Below are positions 44,381-54,988 of a stretch of DNA of 64,000 nucleotides, one piece after another (position 1 is the first letter of the stretch; each line of letters opens with the position of its first letter). The stretch lies in NCBI RefSeq assembly GCF_000243415.2, contig NZ_KI912270.1, positions 3,782,001 through 3,846,000 on the forward strand, given 5' to 3'. The notes below the pieces were generated by a model. That model did no database searches. It saw only the letters and a program-made list of their open reading frames with translations, and had not been told where the DNA came from. Source of the DNA: Mycolicibacterium tusciae JS617. GTDB lineage: Bacteria > Actinomycetota > Actinomycetes > Mycobacteriales > Mycobacteriaceae. A program made the translations under genes and the position numbers.

Positions 44381-44812
44381 TCACGCGCTTTCGTCGACTA
44401 TCGCAGACATCAGGTCAGCGGCGGTCAGGAGGGTTTCACGTTGTTCGTCGTCAAGTTTGTCCAGCCGTTGATTCAGCCACTCCTGGCTCGCGCGACGTTC
44501 GGCGTTGATCAGCTCGATGCCCGCCGGTGATACCGACACCAGGACCTGGCGACGATCGACCGGGTGTGCTTTGCGCACAACAAGACCCAGGTCACAAAGG
44601 GAGGCGATCACCCGCGTCATCGACGGCGGACGGACCCGCTCGCGCTCGGCTAACGCGCCGGGCGTCATCGCACCCTCTTTGGCGAGGGTCGACAGGGCCG
44701 ACAGCTGCGAAAGCGAAACGTGGGAATCCGGACGTCGGAAGCGTAATTGGCGTGCCAGCCGGATGACCGCAAGGGAAAGATCGCTCGCCAGTCGGCCATC
44801 GGGGTCTTTCAC
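44381..44812 (-). CDS. MarR family transcriptional regulator (Rv0880-like)
   Basis: The 143-residue protein has a winged helix-turn-helix: [42 protein letters not shown], then the wing [16 protein letters not shown], which is canonical for MarR. Position and sequence match M. tuberculosis Rv0880, reported to respond to pH and redox; that is prior knowledge. It is divergent from the DUF2530 gene with a 60-bp gap and likely controls itself and possibly that neighbour. Confidence 0.92.
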   Translation of the reverse strand: MKDPDGRLASDLSLAVIRLARQLRFRRPDSHVSLSQLSALSTLAKEGAMTPGALAERERVRPPSMTRVIASLCDLGLVVRKAHPVDRRQVLVSVSPAGIELINAERRASQEWLNQRLDKLDDEQRETLLTAADLMSAIVDESA

Positions 44813-44872
44813 GAGGCAAAGAGTACATAGCAGGACTGAAGAAAAGCAGACTTATGGGTTAGGTTTTCACCG

Positions 44873-45112
44873 ATGACGCCGCAACCCCCGGTCCTGCCGC
44901 CAGGCCTGCTCAAGCCGTGGCCGGTGATCGTCGTGATCACTGCCGCCTGGCTGGTCGCGACATTGTTGGCGTTCACGGTGTCCGGGTTGGACGAATACCG
45001 CCCGTTCGCGGTGGCCGGGCTCGGCGTTGGAGTGCTTGGCACATCGATATTTCTGTGGCAGCGTTCGGCGGTGCGGCGCGGATCGCGCGGCGCGCAGAGC
45101 GGACTTGACTGA
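44873..45112 (+). CDS. DUF2530 small membrane protein (Rv0879c-like)
   Basis: The 79-residue protein has two membrane helices near residues 16-35 and 46-62, a PPVLPPGLLKPWPVI N-terminus characteristic of DUF2530, and a basic C-terminus. Function is unknown. Start ATG 44873. The SRPBCC gene follows 27 bp later with its own strong ribosome site. Confidence 0.85.
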   Translation: MTPQPPVLPPGLLKPWPVIVVITAAWLVATLLAFTVSGLDEYRPFAVAGLGVGVLGTSIFLWQRSAVRRGSRGAQSGLD

Positions 45113-45139
45113 ATTCGCCGACATGCCAAGGAGGTAGCG

Positions 45140-45595
45140 ATGGCAGAGCCTCTGTTGCAAGCACAAATCGAGATCGACGCCCCAGTAACGAAAGTCTGGT
45201 CTTTGGTCTCCGACCTGAGCCGGATGCCACAGTGGAGCCCGCAGTGCCGGCTGATGAAGACACTCGGCGGCCCGTTGCGCCAAGGCAGCCGGACGATAAA
45301 CCTCAACCGGCGCGGGTACTTGATGTGGCCGACCACCAGTCGCATCACCGAGTTCATCCCGAACCAGAAGCTGGCCTTCCGGGTCAACGAGAACGGGACC
45401 GTCTGGAGCTACGAGCTCGAACCGACGGCGACCGGAACCCGGTTGATCGAGACCCGGCACGCGGAGAACGGCGTCTCGGCCTTCTCCAACATGTCGGTGA
45501 ACGCCCTGATGGGCGGCGTGCCCAGTTTCGAGCGCGAACTCGTCGAGGGAATGAACGAGTCGTTGTCGCGGATCAAGGCCGCGGCCGAAAGCTAA
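45140..45595 (+). CDS. SRPBCC / START-like ligand-binding protein
   Basis: This 151-residue helix-grip protein has the polyketide-cyclase-like layout: AQIEIDAPVTKVWSLVSDLSRMPQWSPQC, then strands with RRGYLMWPTTSRITEF and SYELEPTATGTRLIE, and a long C-terminal helix. Such proteins bind hydrophobic ligands; this one's ligand is unknown. ATG 45140 is preceded by AGGAGG at good spacing. It ends overlapping the stop of the convergent DUF3027 gene by 4 bp. Confidence 0.85.
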   Translation: MAEPLLQAQIEIDAPVTKVWSLVSDLSRMPQWSPQCRLMKTLGGPLRQGSRTINLNRRGYLMWPTTSRITEFIPNQKLAFRVNENGTVWSYELEPTATGTRLIETRHAENGVSAFSNMSVNALMGGVPSFERELVEGMNESLSRIKAAAES

Positions 45596-46395
45596 TCAGC
45601 CGGCTCGGTGAGGTCGAGTACGCCGTCGTCGTAGGGATCGAAGAGCGGAGAACCGGTGCCGGCCGGTTGCGGCGTATCCGAATGCGCGCCGCAGCCGTAC
45701 TCGGCGTCGACGACCTGGCCGTCGGCGGACATCTCGTTGGCGCAGACGCCGAACATCAATCCGAGTGACCCAGAAATTGGGAGATAGAACCCGCAGTCAC
45801 GACAGACGCGGCGGGTGGACCGAGCCATCGCCGAACCGGGACCGTGCTCGCCGTCATGCCAGCGCTGAGCGGCGTCGGCGCGGCCCCACGGACCGAGCAC
45901 CTGCTTGCGGCCGAAGCCCACCTCCGCGGCGACCTCGTCGACCTCAGGATCCCCACTGGACATGAATCCAGGCACGAGCCGGGGGTCATCGGCGGGCGGA
46001 GCGAGCAGATCGCCGGGGCTCAGATCGCCCGGCTTGACCCGCTCATCCCACGGCACCCATTTCGGTGCGAGCAACGCCGTCGGACCGGGCACCAGCACGA
46101 CTTCACTGATGGTGGCGTGATCCGCGCCAGGACACGCAGCCATGACGACGGCCCACTGCCAGCCGCGATACCCGGGCATGTCGGCAAGGAACCGGTGGGT
46201 GGCCGCGGTCGGATCGTCGAAGCCGGCGCCGAGGTACTCCCCCACGGTGCCTTCACCGCTGAACTCGATGATCGCCGCACGTGCGTCATCGACGGAGCCC
46301 AAAAGCACCGTTTCCAGGTCAGGCCGGGCCGCGGGATCCCCGGTGGGCGACGCCAGGGAGGGCTCGGCGGATTCCGTGATGCTGTCCATTGCCAT
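45592..46395 (-). CDS. DUF3027 protein with cysteine cluster (Rv0877-like)
   Basis: The 267-residue protein shows the DUF3027 pattern: GYRGWQWAVVMAACPGAD, LAPKWVPWDERVKPGDL, GRKQVLGPWGRADAAQRWHDGEHGP. A cysteine set (CRDCGFYL, CANEMS, CGAH) follows that could bind zinc. Start ATG 46395 is chosen over the upstream GTG/ATG because MAMDSITES agrees with the usual short N-terminus. Function is unknown. It is divergent from the MFS gene, matching the Rv0877/Rv0876c pair. Confidence 0.85.
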   Translation of the reverse strand: MAMDSITESAEPSLASPTGDPAARPDLETVLLGSVDDARAAIIEFSGEGTVGEYLGAGFDDPTAATHRFLADMPGYRGWQWAVVMAACPGADHATISEVVLVPGPTALLAPKWVPWDERVKPGDLSPGDLLAPPADDPRLVPGFMSSGDPEVDEVAAEVGFGRKQVLGPWGRADAAQRWHDGEHGPGSAMARSTRRVCRDCGFYLPISGSLGLMFGVCANEMSADGQVVDAEYGCGAHSDTPQPAGTGSPLFDPYDDGVLDLTEPAD

Positions 46396-46477
46396 TGATT
46401 TTGCCGTAGTGACGCGCAAGTAGCCACACCGGTCGGCTGCACGTGCCCTGTCGCCCTCATGGGGGAGAATCTTCTGT

Positions 46478-48172
46478 GTGACCGGACCGCGTCGTGACGA
46501 CAGGGATCCGGCGGGCTGGCGTGCGGATCGCTACTACCCGCCTCGCCCACCCGCCGACGCCGGCGAACAACACCCGGGGATGGCCAACTACCCCAGCGAC
46601 CCCGGCGATGGCGGCGTCCGCCGGCCGCGGTCCAATCCCATGCCGAGTGCCAACCGGTGGCTGCCGCCGCTCGACGAGTCGGCCCGGTCGCACGCGTCGC
46701 GGCCCTCGTCGCACTCTGTCGGCGCTGGAGCGGGCGAACGAGTCACGGTGACCCGGGCGGCCGCGCAACGCAGTCGGGAAATGGGCTCCAAAATGTACGG
46801 CCTTGTGCACCGCGCCGCCACCGCCGACGGCGCCGACAAGTCCGGACTGACCGCGCTGACGTGGCCGGTGGTCGCGAACTTCGCAGTCGACGCCGCGATG
46901 GCCGTCGCACTGGCCGACACCCTGTTCTTCGCGGCCGCTTCCGGCGAAAGCAAGGGCAAGGTCGCGCTGTACCTGCTGATCACCATCGCACCGTTCGCCG
47001 TCATCGCTCCCCTGATCGGGCCCGCGCTGGACCGGCTGCAGCACGGCCGCCGGGTCGCACTGGCCACGTCGTTCATACTGCGCACGGCGCTGGTGGTGGT
47101 GTTGATCGCCAACTTCGACGGCGCCACAGGCGGCTTCCCGCCATGGGTGCTCTACCCATGTGCATTGGGAATGATGGTGCTGTCCAAGTCATTCAGCGTG
47201 TTGCGCAGCGCGGTGACGCCCCGGGTGCTGCCGCCGTCCATCGATCTGGTCCGGGTGAACTCGCGGCTGACAATGTTCGGCCTGCTCGGCGGAACCATGG
47301 TCGGCGGCGCGGTCGCCGCGGCCGCTCAATACTCGTTCCGGGTATTGGAACTGCCCGGCGCGCTGTACGTCGTCGCCGCCGTCTCGGTTGTCGGCGCGGC
47401 ACTGGCGATGCGGATCCCCAAATGGGTCGAGGTGACCACAGGCGAGGTTCCCGCGACGCTGAGTTACCACGGCCGCACGGGTGAACTGCGCCGCGAGGCC
47501 GGCCCTCGCAAGTCAGCACCGGCACGACAACCGCTGGGCCGCAACACCATCACCGCGCTGTGGGGAAACTGCACCATCAAGGTGATGGTGGGCTTCCTCT
47601 TCCTCTACCCCGCCTTTTATGCCAAGTCGCACGACGCCAGCGGTTGGGAACAGCTGCGCATCCTCGGACTGATCGGCGCGGCCGCAGCGATCGGCAACTT
47701 CGCAGGCAATTTGGCCAGCGCACGCATGAAGCTCGGCCACCCGGCACAGATGGTCGTGCGATGCACCATCGCTGTCACCGCAAGCGCGCTGGCCACCGCC
47801 GTCGCCGGCAATCTGCTGGTCGCCGCGATCGGCACGCTGATCACCTCCGGTGCGAGTGCGATCGCGAAGGCATCCCTCGACGCGTCGTTGCAGGATGACC
47901 TGCCCGAACGATCACGCGCATCAGCCTTCGGGCGTTCAGAGTCGTTGTTGCAACTGGCGTGGGTCGCCGGCGGCGCGATCGGCGTGCTGATCTACACCCA
48001 ATTGTGGGTCGGCTTTACGGCTGTCAGCGCAGTTTTGATCCTCGGCCTGGCCCAGACGGTGGTGAGCTATCGCGGTGACTCACTGATACCCGGCCTCGGC
48101 GGTAACCGTCCGGTGCTGGCCGAACAGGAGGGCGGGCGCCGCAAGGACAACGCGGCGGTGGCGCCGGAGTGA
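46478..48172 (+). CDS. MFS-like membrane protein with long N-terminal tail (Rv0876c-like)
   Basis: The 564-residue protein opens with about 120 polar, proline-rich cytoplasmic residues (RYYPPRPPADAGEQHPG). About ten to twelve membrane helices follow, starting with LTWPVVANFAVDAAMAVALADTLFF. Motif-A-like GPALDRLQHGRRVALA and the C-terminal half (KVMVGFLFLYPAFYAKS) look like MFS. Start GTG 46478 has GGGGGAG about ten bases upstream. The transported substrate is unknown. Its stop overlaps the next gene's start by 4 bp. Confidence 0.87.
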   Translation: MTGPRRDDRDPAGWRADRYYPPRPPADAGEQHPGMANYPSDPGDGGVRRPRSNPMPSANRWLPPLDESARSHASRPSSHSVGAGAGERVTVTRAAAQRSREMGSKMYGLVHRAATADGADKSGLTALTWPVVANFAVDAAMAVALADTLFFAAASGESKGKVALYLLITIAPFAVIAPLIGPALDRLQHGRRVALATSFILRTALVVVLIANFDGATGGFPPWVLYPCALGMMVLSKSFSVLRSAVTPRVLPPSIDLVRVNSRLTMFGLLGGTMVGGAVAAAAQYSFRVLELPGALYVVAAVSVVGAALAMRIPKWVEVTTGEVPATLSYHGRTGELRREAGPRKSAPARQPLGRNTITALWGNCTIKVMVGFLFLYPAFYAKSHDASGWEQLRILGLIGAAAAIGNFAGNLASARMKLGHPAQMVVRCTIAVTASALATAVAGNLLVAAIGTLITSGASAIAKASLDASLQDDLPERSRASAFGRSESLLQLAWVAGGAIGVLIYTQLWVGFTAVSAVLILGLAQTVVSYRGDSLIPGLGGNRPVLAEQEGGRRKDNAAVAPE

Positions 48173-48663
48173 AACGCGTCCTCGCCGTATTGGCGGCCGT
48201 GGTGGTCGTCGCGTCCGCCGCAACCGGTGGGCTGATCTGGCGCCTGTCCCAGCATCCACCACCCACGCATCCGGAGATCAGCGCGTATGCGGACGGCCAA
48301 TTGGTTCGGATCGGACCCTACAGCTACTGCGACCCGGTGAACCTCAATGACTGCGAAAACCCGCAAACGGTAGGCGAACTCGCGGTCGACGGGCGCCATC
48401 CGGTGCAGTTGTCCGTGCCGCCCGAGATCGCCAGCGCGCCGTGGCTGCTCGGTCGCAAGTACGAGGGTTCTGACGTGCTCGAGGAGTTCCGGCCGGACAG
48501 CACGCTGGCGGTCACCATTCCCACCGTCGACCCGCACCGCGGAAAGCTGACCGGCTTCGTCGTCCAGCTGCCCACGCTCGTCGTCGACCAGGACGGCAAT
48601 GAATTTCCGTCGTGGCACGCGGAGTGGTCGGTTCGAACCGTCTGGCCTCAGCCCGCACCGTGA
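48169..48663 (+). CDS. DUF2771 membrane-anchored/exported protein (Rv0875c-like)
   Basis: The 164-residue protein has an N-terminal hydrophobic segment (VLAVLAAVVVVASAATGGLIW) acting as signal or anchor. An extracytoplasmic beta-rich domain follows with two cysteines (SYCDPVNLNDCEN) likely forming a disulfide, and it ends SVRTVWPQPAP. DUF2771 function is unknown. The start GTG 48169 overlaps the MFS stop (GTGA), so the pair forms one unit. The 3' end overlaps the convergent gene by 16 bp. Confidence 0.87.
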   Translation: MKRVLAVLAAVVVVASAATGGLIWRLSQHPPPTHPEISAYADGQLVRIGPYSYCDPVNLNDCENPQTVGELAVDGRHPVQLSVPPEIASAPWLLGRKYEGSDVLEEFRPDSTLAVTIPTVDPHRGKLTGFVVQLPTLVVDQDGNEFPSWHAEWSVRTVWPQPAP

Positions 48664-49652
48664 CCGGCGGGCACGCGTTCGCCGTCCGGTGTCGGACCCG
48701 GCGGGGTGCCATCGCCAAACGGCCTGCCGCCCAACGCCTCCCGGCCGTGCGGAGTCAGCCAATTCGACAGATCCGGCCCCTTCGGCACGATCTGTGTCGG
48801 GTTGATGTCGGAGTGCACGATGTAGTAGTGCTGCTTGATCTGCACGAAATCGGTGGTGTCCCCGAAGCCCGGGGTCTGAAACAGGTCACGGGCATAGGCC
48901 CATAACACCGTCGACTCCGACAGCTTGTTCCGGTTGCACTTGAAGTGGCCGTGGTAGACGGGGTCGAATCGGGCCAGCGTCGTGAACAACCGCACATCGG
49001 CCTCGGTGATGGTGTCGCCGACCAGATATCGCTGGTTCTCGAGCCGGTCGGACAGCCAGTCCAGCGCGGTGAACAACCGGTCGTAGGCCTTCTCGTATGC
49101 GTCCTGGGAGCCGGCGAAACCGCACCGATACACCCCGTTGTTGACCTCGGTGTAGATGCGCTGAGCGACCTCGTTGATCTCGTCGCGCAGTTCTTCGGGA
49201 TACAGCTGTGGTGCGCCGTCGCGGTGGAACTTCGTCCACTCGGTGGAGAAGTCCAGCGTGATCTGAGCGAAATCGTTGGTGACCACCTCCCCTGTCGGCA
49301 CATCGACGATCGAAGGCACCGTGATGCCCTTCTCGTAGTCGGGGAAACGCTTGAGGAAGGCGTCTTTGAGCCGCGGAATCCCCAGAACCGGGTCGACGCC
49401 GTCGGGGTCGAGATCGAATGTCCAGCTGTCCTGGTCATGGGTGGGACCACAAAAGCCAATGGAGAGAACGTCTTCGAGCCCCAGCAGCCGACGCACGATG
49501 ATCGTGCGGTTGGCCCACGGGCAGGCCCGCGCAACGACCAGCCGGTACCGGCCGGCCTCGACGGGATATCCGTCGCGGCCGTCGGCGGTGATACGCGTGG
49601 TGATGTAGTTCGTGTCGCGATTGAAGTCGCCACCGCTGGAGACATAGCTCAT
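48648..49652 (-). CDS. Xi-class glutathionyl-hydroquinone-reductase-like protein
   Basis: The 334-residue protein has a thioredoxin-fold N-terminal domain with the signature ARACPWANRTIIVRRL (catalytic C44). The C-terminal helical GST domain carries VYRCGFAGSQDAYEKAY, YLVGDTITEADVRLF and ARFDPVYHGHFKCN, all hallmarks of the YqjG/ECM4 family. These reduce glutathionyl-hydroquinones. Mycobacteria use mycothiol rather than glutathione, so the physiological thiol is probably mycothiol; this is inference. The C-terminus is extended by a Gly/Pro-rich tail. The convergent gene overlaps by 16 bp. Confidence 0.9.
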   Translation of the reverse strand: MSYVSSGGDFNRDTNYITTRITADGRDGYPVEAGRYRLVVARACPWANRTIIVRRLLGLEDVLSIGFCGPTHDQDSWTFDLDPDGVDPVLGIPRLKDAFLKRFPDYEKGITVPSIVDVPTGEVVTNDFAQITLDFSTEWTKFHRDGAPQLYPEELRDEINEVAQRIYTEVNNGVYRCGFAGSQDAYEKAYDRLFTALDWLSDRLENQRYLVGDTITEADVRLFTTLARFDPVYHGHFKCNRNKLSESTVLWAYARDLFQTPGFGDTTDFVQIKQHYYIVHSDINPTQIVPKGPDLSNWLTPHGREALGGRPFGDGTPPGPTPDGERVPAGHGAG

Positions 49653-49685
49653 GTGTCCAGCATGCCTCCGACGAACGGTGGGCAG

Positions 49686-50096
49686 CTAGGCGTCGAGCTC
49701 GCTTGCGACGGCCCGGACCACTTCGGACACCCGGCGCGCGACCTTTCGGTCGGGGTAACGGCCCTTGCGTAGCTCGGGCTGAACAGCGCCTTCCAGCAGC
49801 GTGATCATGTCCTCGACCATGCCGTGCAGTTCGTCGGGCGTGTGCTTGTGCTCGGCGGCCGCGGCCTCACGGCGGGTCCGCGTCAAGCTCGGTGGCGCAT
49901 CGATGAGCTTCACGCTCAACGCCTGCGGGCCGCGACGACCGGCGGCCATGCCGAACTCGACCTTCTGTCCGGCCTTGAGCCCCTCGACACCGGACGGCAG
50001 GGCCGACGACCGGACGTAAACGTCCTCGCCGTCCTCCTGCGACAGAAAGCCGAAGCCCTTTTCGGCGTCGTACCACTTAACCCGGCCGGTCGGCAC
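49686..50096 (-). CDS. cspB: CspB, cold-shock-domain protein with C-terminal extension
   Basis: The 136-residue protein has a cold-shock domain at about 1-66 with RNP-1 EKGFGFL and RNP-2 DVYVRSSAL, which bind single-stranded nucleic acid. A 70-residue helical extension follows ([19 protein letters not shown]). Start GTG 50096 ([10 protein letters not shown]) is preceded by AGGTGAGGA. It corresponds to M. tuberculosis CspB (Rv0871). A 7-bp-stem hairpin lies in its probable 5' leader at 50141-50161. The extension distinguishes it from the short CspA-type proteins. Confidence 0.92.
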   Translation of the reverse strand: MPTGRVKWYDAEKGFGFLSQEDGEDVYVRSSALPSGVEGLKAGQKVEFGMAAGRRGPQALSVKLIDAPPSLTRTRREAAAAEHKHTPDELHGMVEDMITLLEGAVQPELRKGRYPDRKVARRVSEVVRAVASELDA

Positions 50097-50140
50097 TGGT
50101 CCTCACCTGCTTGTCTTCTAAAGCGCTGAACAAAAGGAAA

Positions 50141-50161
50141 GCGTCCCGTGCGCAGGGACGC
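50141..50161 (-). other. hairpin in the probable cspB 5' leader
   Basis: GCGTCCC (50141-50147) and GGGACGC (50155-50161) form a perfect 7-bp stem with loop gtgcgca. It lies 45 nt upstream of the cspB start. It may be a leader structure that influences cspB translation, or a chance hairpin. Confidence 0.4.
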
Positions 50162-50240
50162 GTCTGTGGTGATCTTACTCGGACCTCCGACCGCCCTCAC
50201 CCCCTTTACTCGGTAGGCTGGGACGACCGCTGGAGGGAAG

Positions 50241-50657
50241 ATGCGCCTGATCCTGAACGTCATATGGTTGATCTTCGGTGGCCTCTGGCTGGCGTTGGGC
50301 TATCTGCTCGCCGCCCTGATCTGCTTCATCCTGATCATCACGATTCCGTTCGGTTTCGCGGCGCTGCGCATTGCGTCCTATGCGCTGTGGCCGTTCGGCC
50401 GCACCGTTGTCGACCTGCCGGGGACGCGTCCCGGTGCGCTGATCGGAAACATCATCTGGGTCATCCTGTTCGGCATCTGGCTCGCCATCGGCCACGTGGT
50501 CACTGCGGTCGCCATGGCGATCACGATCATCGGCATTCCGCTGGCGCTGGCCAACCTCAAGATGATCCCGATCTCACTACTGCCGTTGGGCAAGGAGATA
50601 GTTCCGGTGGACAGCATCAACGGCCAAGGCACCCGACCTATCGGTGCCGCGGCATGA
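50241..50657 (+). CDS. YccF family inner-membrane protein (Rv0870c-like)
   Basis: The 138-residue protein contains two YccF domains: residues 5-55 (NVIWLIFGGLWLALGYLLAA, then TIPFGFAALRIASYALWPFG) and 68-118 (GNIIWVILFGIWLAIGHV, then TIIGIPLALANLKMIPISLLPLG). It has four membrane helices in all. Function is unknown. Its stop overlaps the moaA2 start by 4 bp (ATGA 50654-50657), so it is cotranscribed with the molybdenum-cofactor genes, as in M. tuberculosis. Confidence 0.92.
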   Translation: MRLILNVIWLIFGGLWLALGYLLAALICFILIITIPFGFAALRIASYALWPFGRTVVDLPGTRPGALIGNIIWVILFGIWLAIGHVVTAVAMAITIIGIPLALANLKMIPISLLPLGKEIVPVDSINGQGTRPIGAAA

Positions 50658-51712
50658 CGGTCATCGACCTCGGCGTGCCGTCGTTGGGCCCCGCGAATCA
50701 GGCGCCCGTCGACGGTCCCCTGGTCGACACCTTCGGCCGTATCGCCACCGACCTGCGGGTGTCGCTGACCGACCGGTGCAACCTGCGCTGCACCTACTGC
50801 ATGCCGGCCGACGGGCTGGACTGGCTGCCTGGCGAGCAACTGTTGGCACCGGCTGAACTGATCCGGCTGCTGCGGATCGCCGTGACGAGGCTCGGAATCA
50901 CCAGCGTGCGCTTCACCGGCGGCGAGCCCCTGATCTCGAAGAACCTCGATGACATCGTCGCGGCCACCGCTTCACTGCGACCGCGGCCCGAAATAACGCT
51001 GACCACCAATGGAATTGGGTTGGCCAAGCGCGCAGCGAAGTTGAAGCACGCCGGGCTGGACAGGATCAACGTGTCACTGGACACGGTCGACGCTGCGCGG
51101 TTCACCCAAATCACCCGCCGCGATCGGCTCACCGATGTGCTCGCCGGCCTCGAGGCCGCCAAGGCCGCCGGGTTGAATCCGGTCAAGGTGAATGCGGTGC
51201 TCGATCCGGTCACGGGTCTTGACGATGCCGTCGACCTACTCCGGTTCTGCCTCGAGCACGAATACCAGCTGCGCATCATCGAGCAGATGCCGCTCGATGC
51301 GGGCCATCAGTGGGAGCGCGGTAAGGCCATCGGCGCCGACGATGTCCTCGCCGTGCTGCGCAGGCATTTCGATCTCACTCCGGACTCGAAGCCCCGGGGT
51401 TCGGCGCCCGCGGAACTGTGGCGGGTCGACGGCGGTCCAGGCCTCTCGGGAACGGTTGGCATCATCGCCTCGGTCTCGCACGCGTTCTGCGCGGCGTGTG
51501 ACCGCACCCGCCTCACCGCGGACGGCCAGGTACGCAACTGCCTGTTCGCGCGGCAGGAGACCGACCTGCGCCACCTGATGCGCACCGGTACCGACGACGA
51601 CGGCCTCGAAGCGGCGTGGCGCGCCGCGATGTGGGCCAAGGCCGCCGGGCACGGCATCAACGACCCCGACTTCGTCCAGCCGGACCGCCCGATGAGCGCC
51701 ATCGGCGGGTAG
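50654..51712 (+). CDS. moaA2: GTP 3',8-cyclase MoaA2 (molybdenum cofactor step 1)
   Basis: The 352-residue radical-SAM enzyme has the cluster motif CNLRCTYC near residues 43-50, GGEPL, and a C-terminal second cluster (CAACDRTRLTADGQVRNCLF). It ends in the double glycine AIGG that is needed for catalysis in MoaA. Together with MoaC it makes cyclic pyranopterin from GTP. Start ATG 50654 is fixed by overlap with yccF; upstream in-frame sequence is not coding. moaD2 starts 3 bp after the stop. Confidence 0.96.
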   Translation: MTVIDLGVPSLGPANQAPVDGPLVDTFGRIATDLRVSLTDRCNLRCTYCMPADGLDWLPGEQLLAPAELIRLLRIAVTRLGITSVRFTGGEPLISKNLDDIVAATASLRPRPEITLTTNGIGLAKRAAKLKHAGLDRINVSLDTVDAARFTQITRRDRLTDVLAGLEAAKAAGLNPVKVNAVLDPVTGLDDAVDLLRFCLEHEYQLRIIEQMPLDAGHQWERGKAIGADDVLAVLRRHFDLTPDSKPRGSAPAELWRVDGGPGLSGTVGIIASVSHAFCAACDRTRLTADGQVRNCLFARQETDLRHLMRTGTDDDGLEAAWRAAMWAKAAGHGINDPDFVQPDRPMSAIGG

Positions 51713-51715
51713 CGC

Positions 51716-52012
51716 GTGACCACTTCTTCTTCCAATTCTTCCGAAACCACCAACCCCACCAGTATTGACGTGACCGTTCGGTTTTTCGCTGCGGCCAGGG
51801 CTGCCGCGGGTAACGAATCCGAGACGATCCGGATTCGGCCGGGCACGACACTTGCTGGTCTGGTCCATCAACTCAGCGATCGAGACGAAAATCTCGCAAA
51901 AGTATTGAAGCGCTGCTCGTTTCTGTGTGACGGCGTGGCCGTCCGCGACGCCGAGATGGCGCTCTGGAACGCACAGACCGTAGATGTTCTTCCGCCCTTT
52001 GCCGGCGGATAA
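51716..52012 (+). CDS. moaD2: MoaD2, molybdopterin synthase small subunit
   Basis: The 98-residue ubiquitin-like sulfur carrier has VTVRFFAAARAAAGNESE at the start of the fold and the C-terminal LPPFAGG whose final glycine is thiocarboxylated. An N-terminal Ser/Thr/Asn-rich stretch of about 18 residues precedes the fold. Start GTG 51716. It partners MoaE2, encoded on the other side of rpfA on the opposite strand. The 3' end is followed at once by the Crp-type site of rpfA. Confidence 0.94.
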   Translation: MTTSSSNSSETTNPTSIDVTVRFFAAARAAAGNESETIRIRPGTTLAGLVHQLSDRDENLAKVLKRCSFLCDGVAVRDAEMALWNAQTVDVLPPFAGG

Positions 52013-52013
52013 C

Positions 52014-52029
52014 CGTGATATGCGTCACA
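52014..52029. promoter_or_regulatory. Crp/Rv3676-type binding site upstream of rpfA
   Basis: The sequence reads CGTGA-tatgcg-TCACA, a GTGA-N6-TCAC palindrome close to the Crp consensus TGTGA-N6-TCACA. It begins 1 bp after the moaD2 stop and is about 425 bp before the rpfA start. In M. tuberculosis rpfA is known to be regulated by the Crp homologue Rv3676; binding here is inferred. Confidence 0.7.
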
Positions 52030-52280
52030 TAACGAATTGGTCACAAACTGGCTACGAGGTGGTGGCGCGCCGTAGGCACCTGCACGAACGATCGAATCTC
52101 CTGCGGGTTTAGAGCTCTATTAGGATTTGCCGCTACCGAAAACGCCGTTATCGGCAAAAGATGACGCTCGCAGGCATAGCCATTACGGTCACTCGCAAGC
52201 CCCTCGACCTCAATCGGGTGGCCCGCTGTGCCCCGATCGCGCCGAGCTCCGTCCAATCGGGACCCAGTCAACAACGAACA

Positions 52281-54031
<1,751 letters not shown>

Positions 54032-54074
54032 GCCCGATCAGCCGCTCAGCCCGATGTCGCCGCCGGGGCGGCTC

Positions 54075-54500
54075 CTAGGCGGATCCGACCCATTCCTCGG
54101 AGCCGTCCGAAAAGAACTGGTGCTTCCACACGGGTAACCGGGCTTTCACGGCGTCGACCAACCGTTGACACGTTTCGAACGCCGCACCGCGGTGGTCTGC
54201 GGCCACCGCCGCAACAAGTGCGGCGTCGCCGATGTTCAGTGCGCCGATTCGGTGACTGACGGCGATGGCCCGCACTCCCTGGCTGTCTGCGGCGATCTCG
54301 GCGGCCACATCGGCCAGCGTCTGCTGCGCCGTGGGGTGCGCCGAATACTCGAGCCTCGTCACGGCGCGACCGCCGTCGTGGTCACGGACGACGCCGGCGA
54401 AACCCACGACCGCCCCCGCAGCCTCATGTGCGACGAGCGCTTCGTACGCGGCCAGCTCGATCGGGTGGTCGGTGAGTTCAGCGCGCAGAACGACGGTCAT
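54075..54500 (-). CDS. moaE2: MoaE2, molybdopterin synthase large subunit
   Basis: The 141-residue protein has the MoaE pattern: [24 protein letters not shown] with the substrate arginine, [24 protein letters not shown] and C-terminal [16 protein letters not shown] with the catalytic lysine K in WKHQ. With MoaD2 it converts cyclic pyranopterin to molybdopterin. Start ATG 54500 overlaps the mog stop by 4 bp. It corresponds to Rv0866. Confidence 0.95.
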   Translation of the reverse strand: MTVVLRAELTDHPIELAAYEALVAHEAAGAVVGFAGVVRDHDGGRAVTRLEYSAHPTAQQTLADVAAEIAADSQGVRAIAVSHRIGALNIGDAALVAAVAADHRGAAFETCQRLVDAVKARLPVWKHQFFSDGSEEWVGSA

Positions 54501-54988
54501 CGTGGATGGTCCCCTCCCGCGAGCTGATCCAGCGCGTGCTCGAGTACCTTGTCCAGCACCCCTAAGCCGTCTTTGACACCACCGGGTGACCCGGGCAGGT
54601 TCACGATCAAGGTTCGTCCTCGGACGCCGCACACGCCTCGGGAGAGCACCGAGGTCGGCACCTTGTCTTCGCCCGCTCGGCGGATGGCGTCGGCCAGGCC
54701 TGGAATCTGGTAGTCGACGATGTTCGCGGTCGCCTCGGCGGTGCCGTCGGTCGGCGATATCCCGGTTCCCCCGGAAGTGATCACGACGTCGACGTTTTCC
54801 CCGACCGCGGCCAACAACGCGCGGTCGACCCCGATGCCGTCGGCGACGACCGAAGGCGCGGGGGCGTCAATTCCTCGTCGATTGAGCCAGTCGACGATGA
54901 TCGGCCCGGTGCGGTCCTCGTAGACCCCCGCGGCGGCACGGGTGGAGGCAATCAGGACGCGGCCTGATCGCGCGCGTGTCGCGGTCAT
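54497..54988 (-). CDS. mog: Mog-type molybdopterin adenylyltransferase
   Basis: The 163-residue MoaB/Mog-fold protein has [22 protein letters not shown], the nucleotide/pterin motif [11 protein letters not shown], and [16 protein letters not shown] near the C-terminus. It adenylates molybdopterin before metal insertion. Start ATG 54988 overlaps the moaC2 stop by 4 bp; ATG 54997 would add three residues. It corresponds to Rv0865. Confidence 0.93.
   Translation of the reverse strand: MTATRARSGRVLIASTRAAAGVYEDRTGPIIVDWLNRRGIDAPAPSVVADGIGVDRALLAAVGENVDVVITSGGTGISPTDGTAEATANIVDYQIPGLADAIRRAGEDKVPTSVLSRGVCGVRGRTLIVNLPGSPGGVKDGLGVLDKVLEHALDQLAGGDHPR

Noticed and set aside
50111..50653. N-terminal extension of moaA2 through yccF
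   Set aside because: The extension is the out-of-frame reading of yccF, which has clear YccF domains. MoaA2 starts at ATG 50654 in an ATGA overlap.
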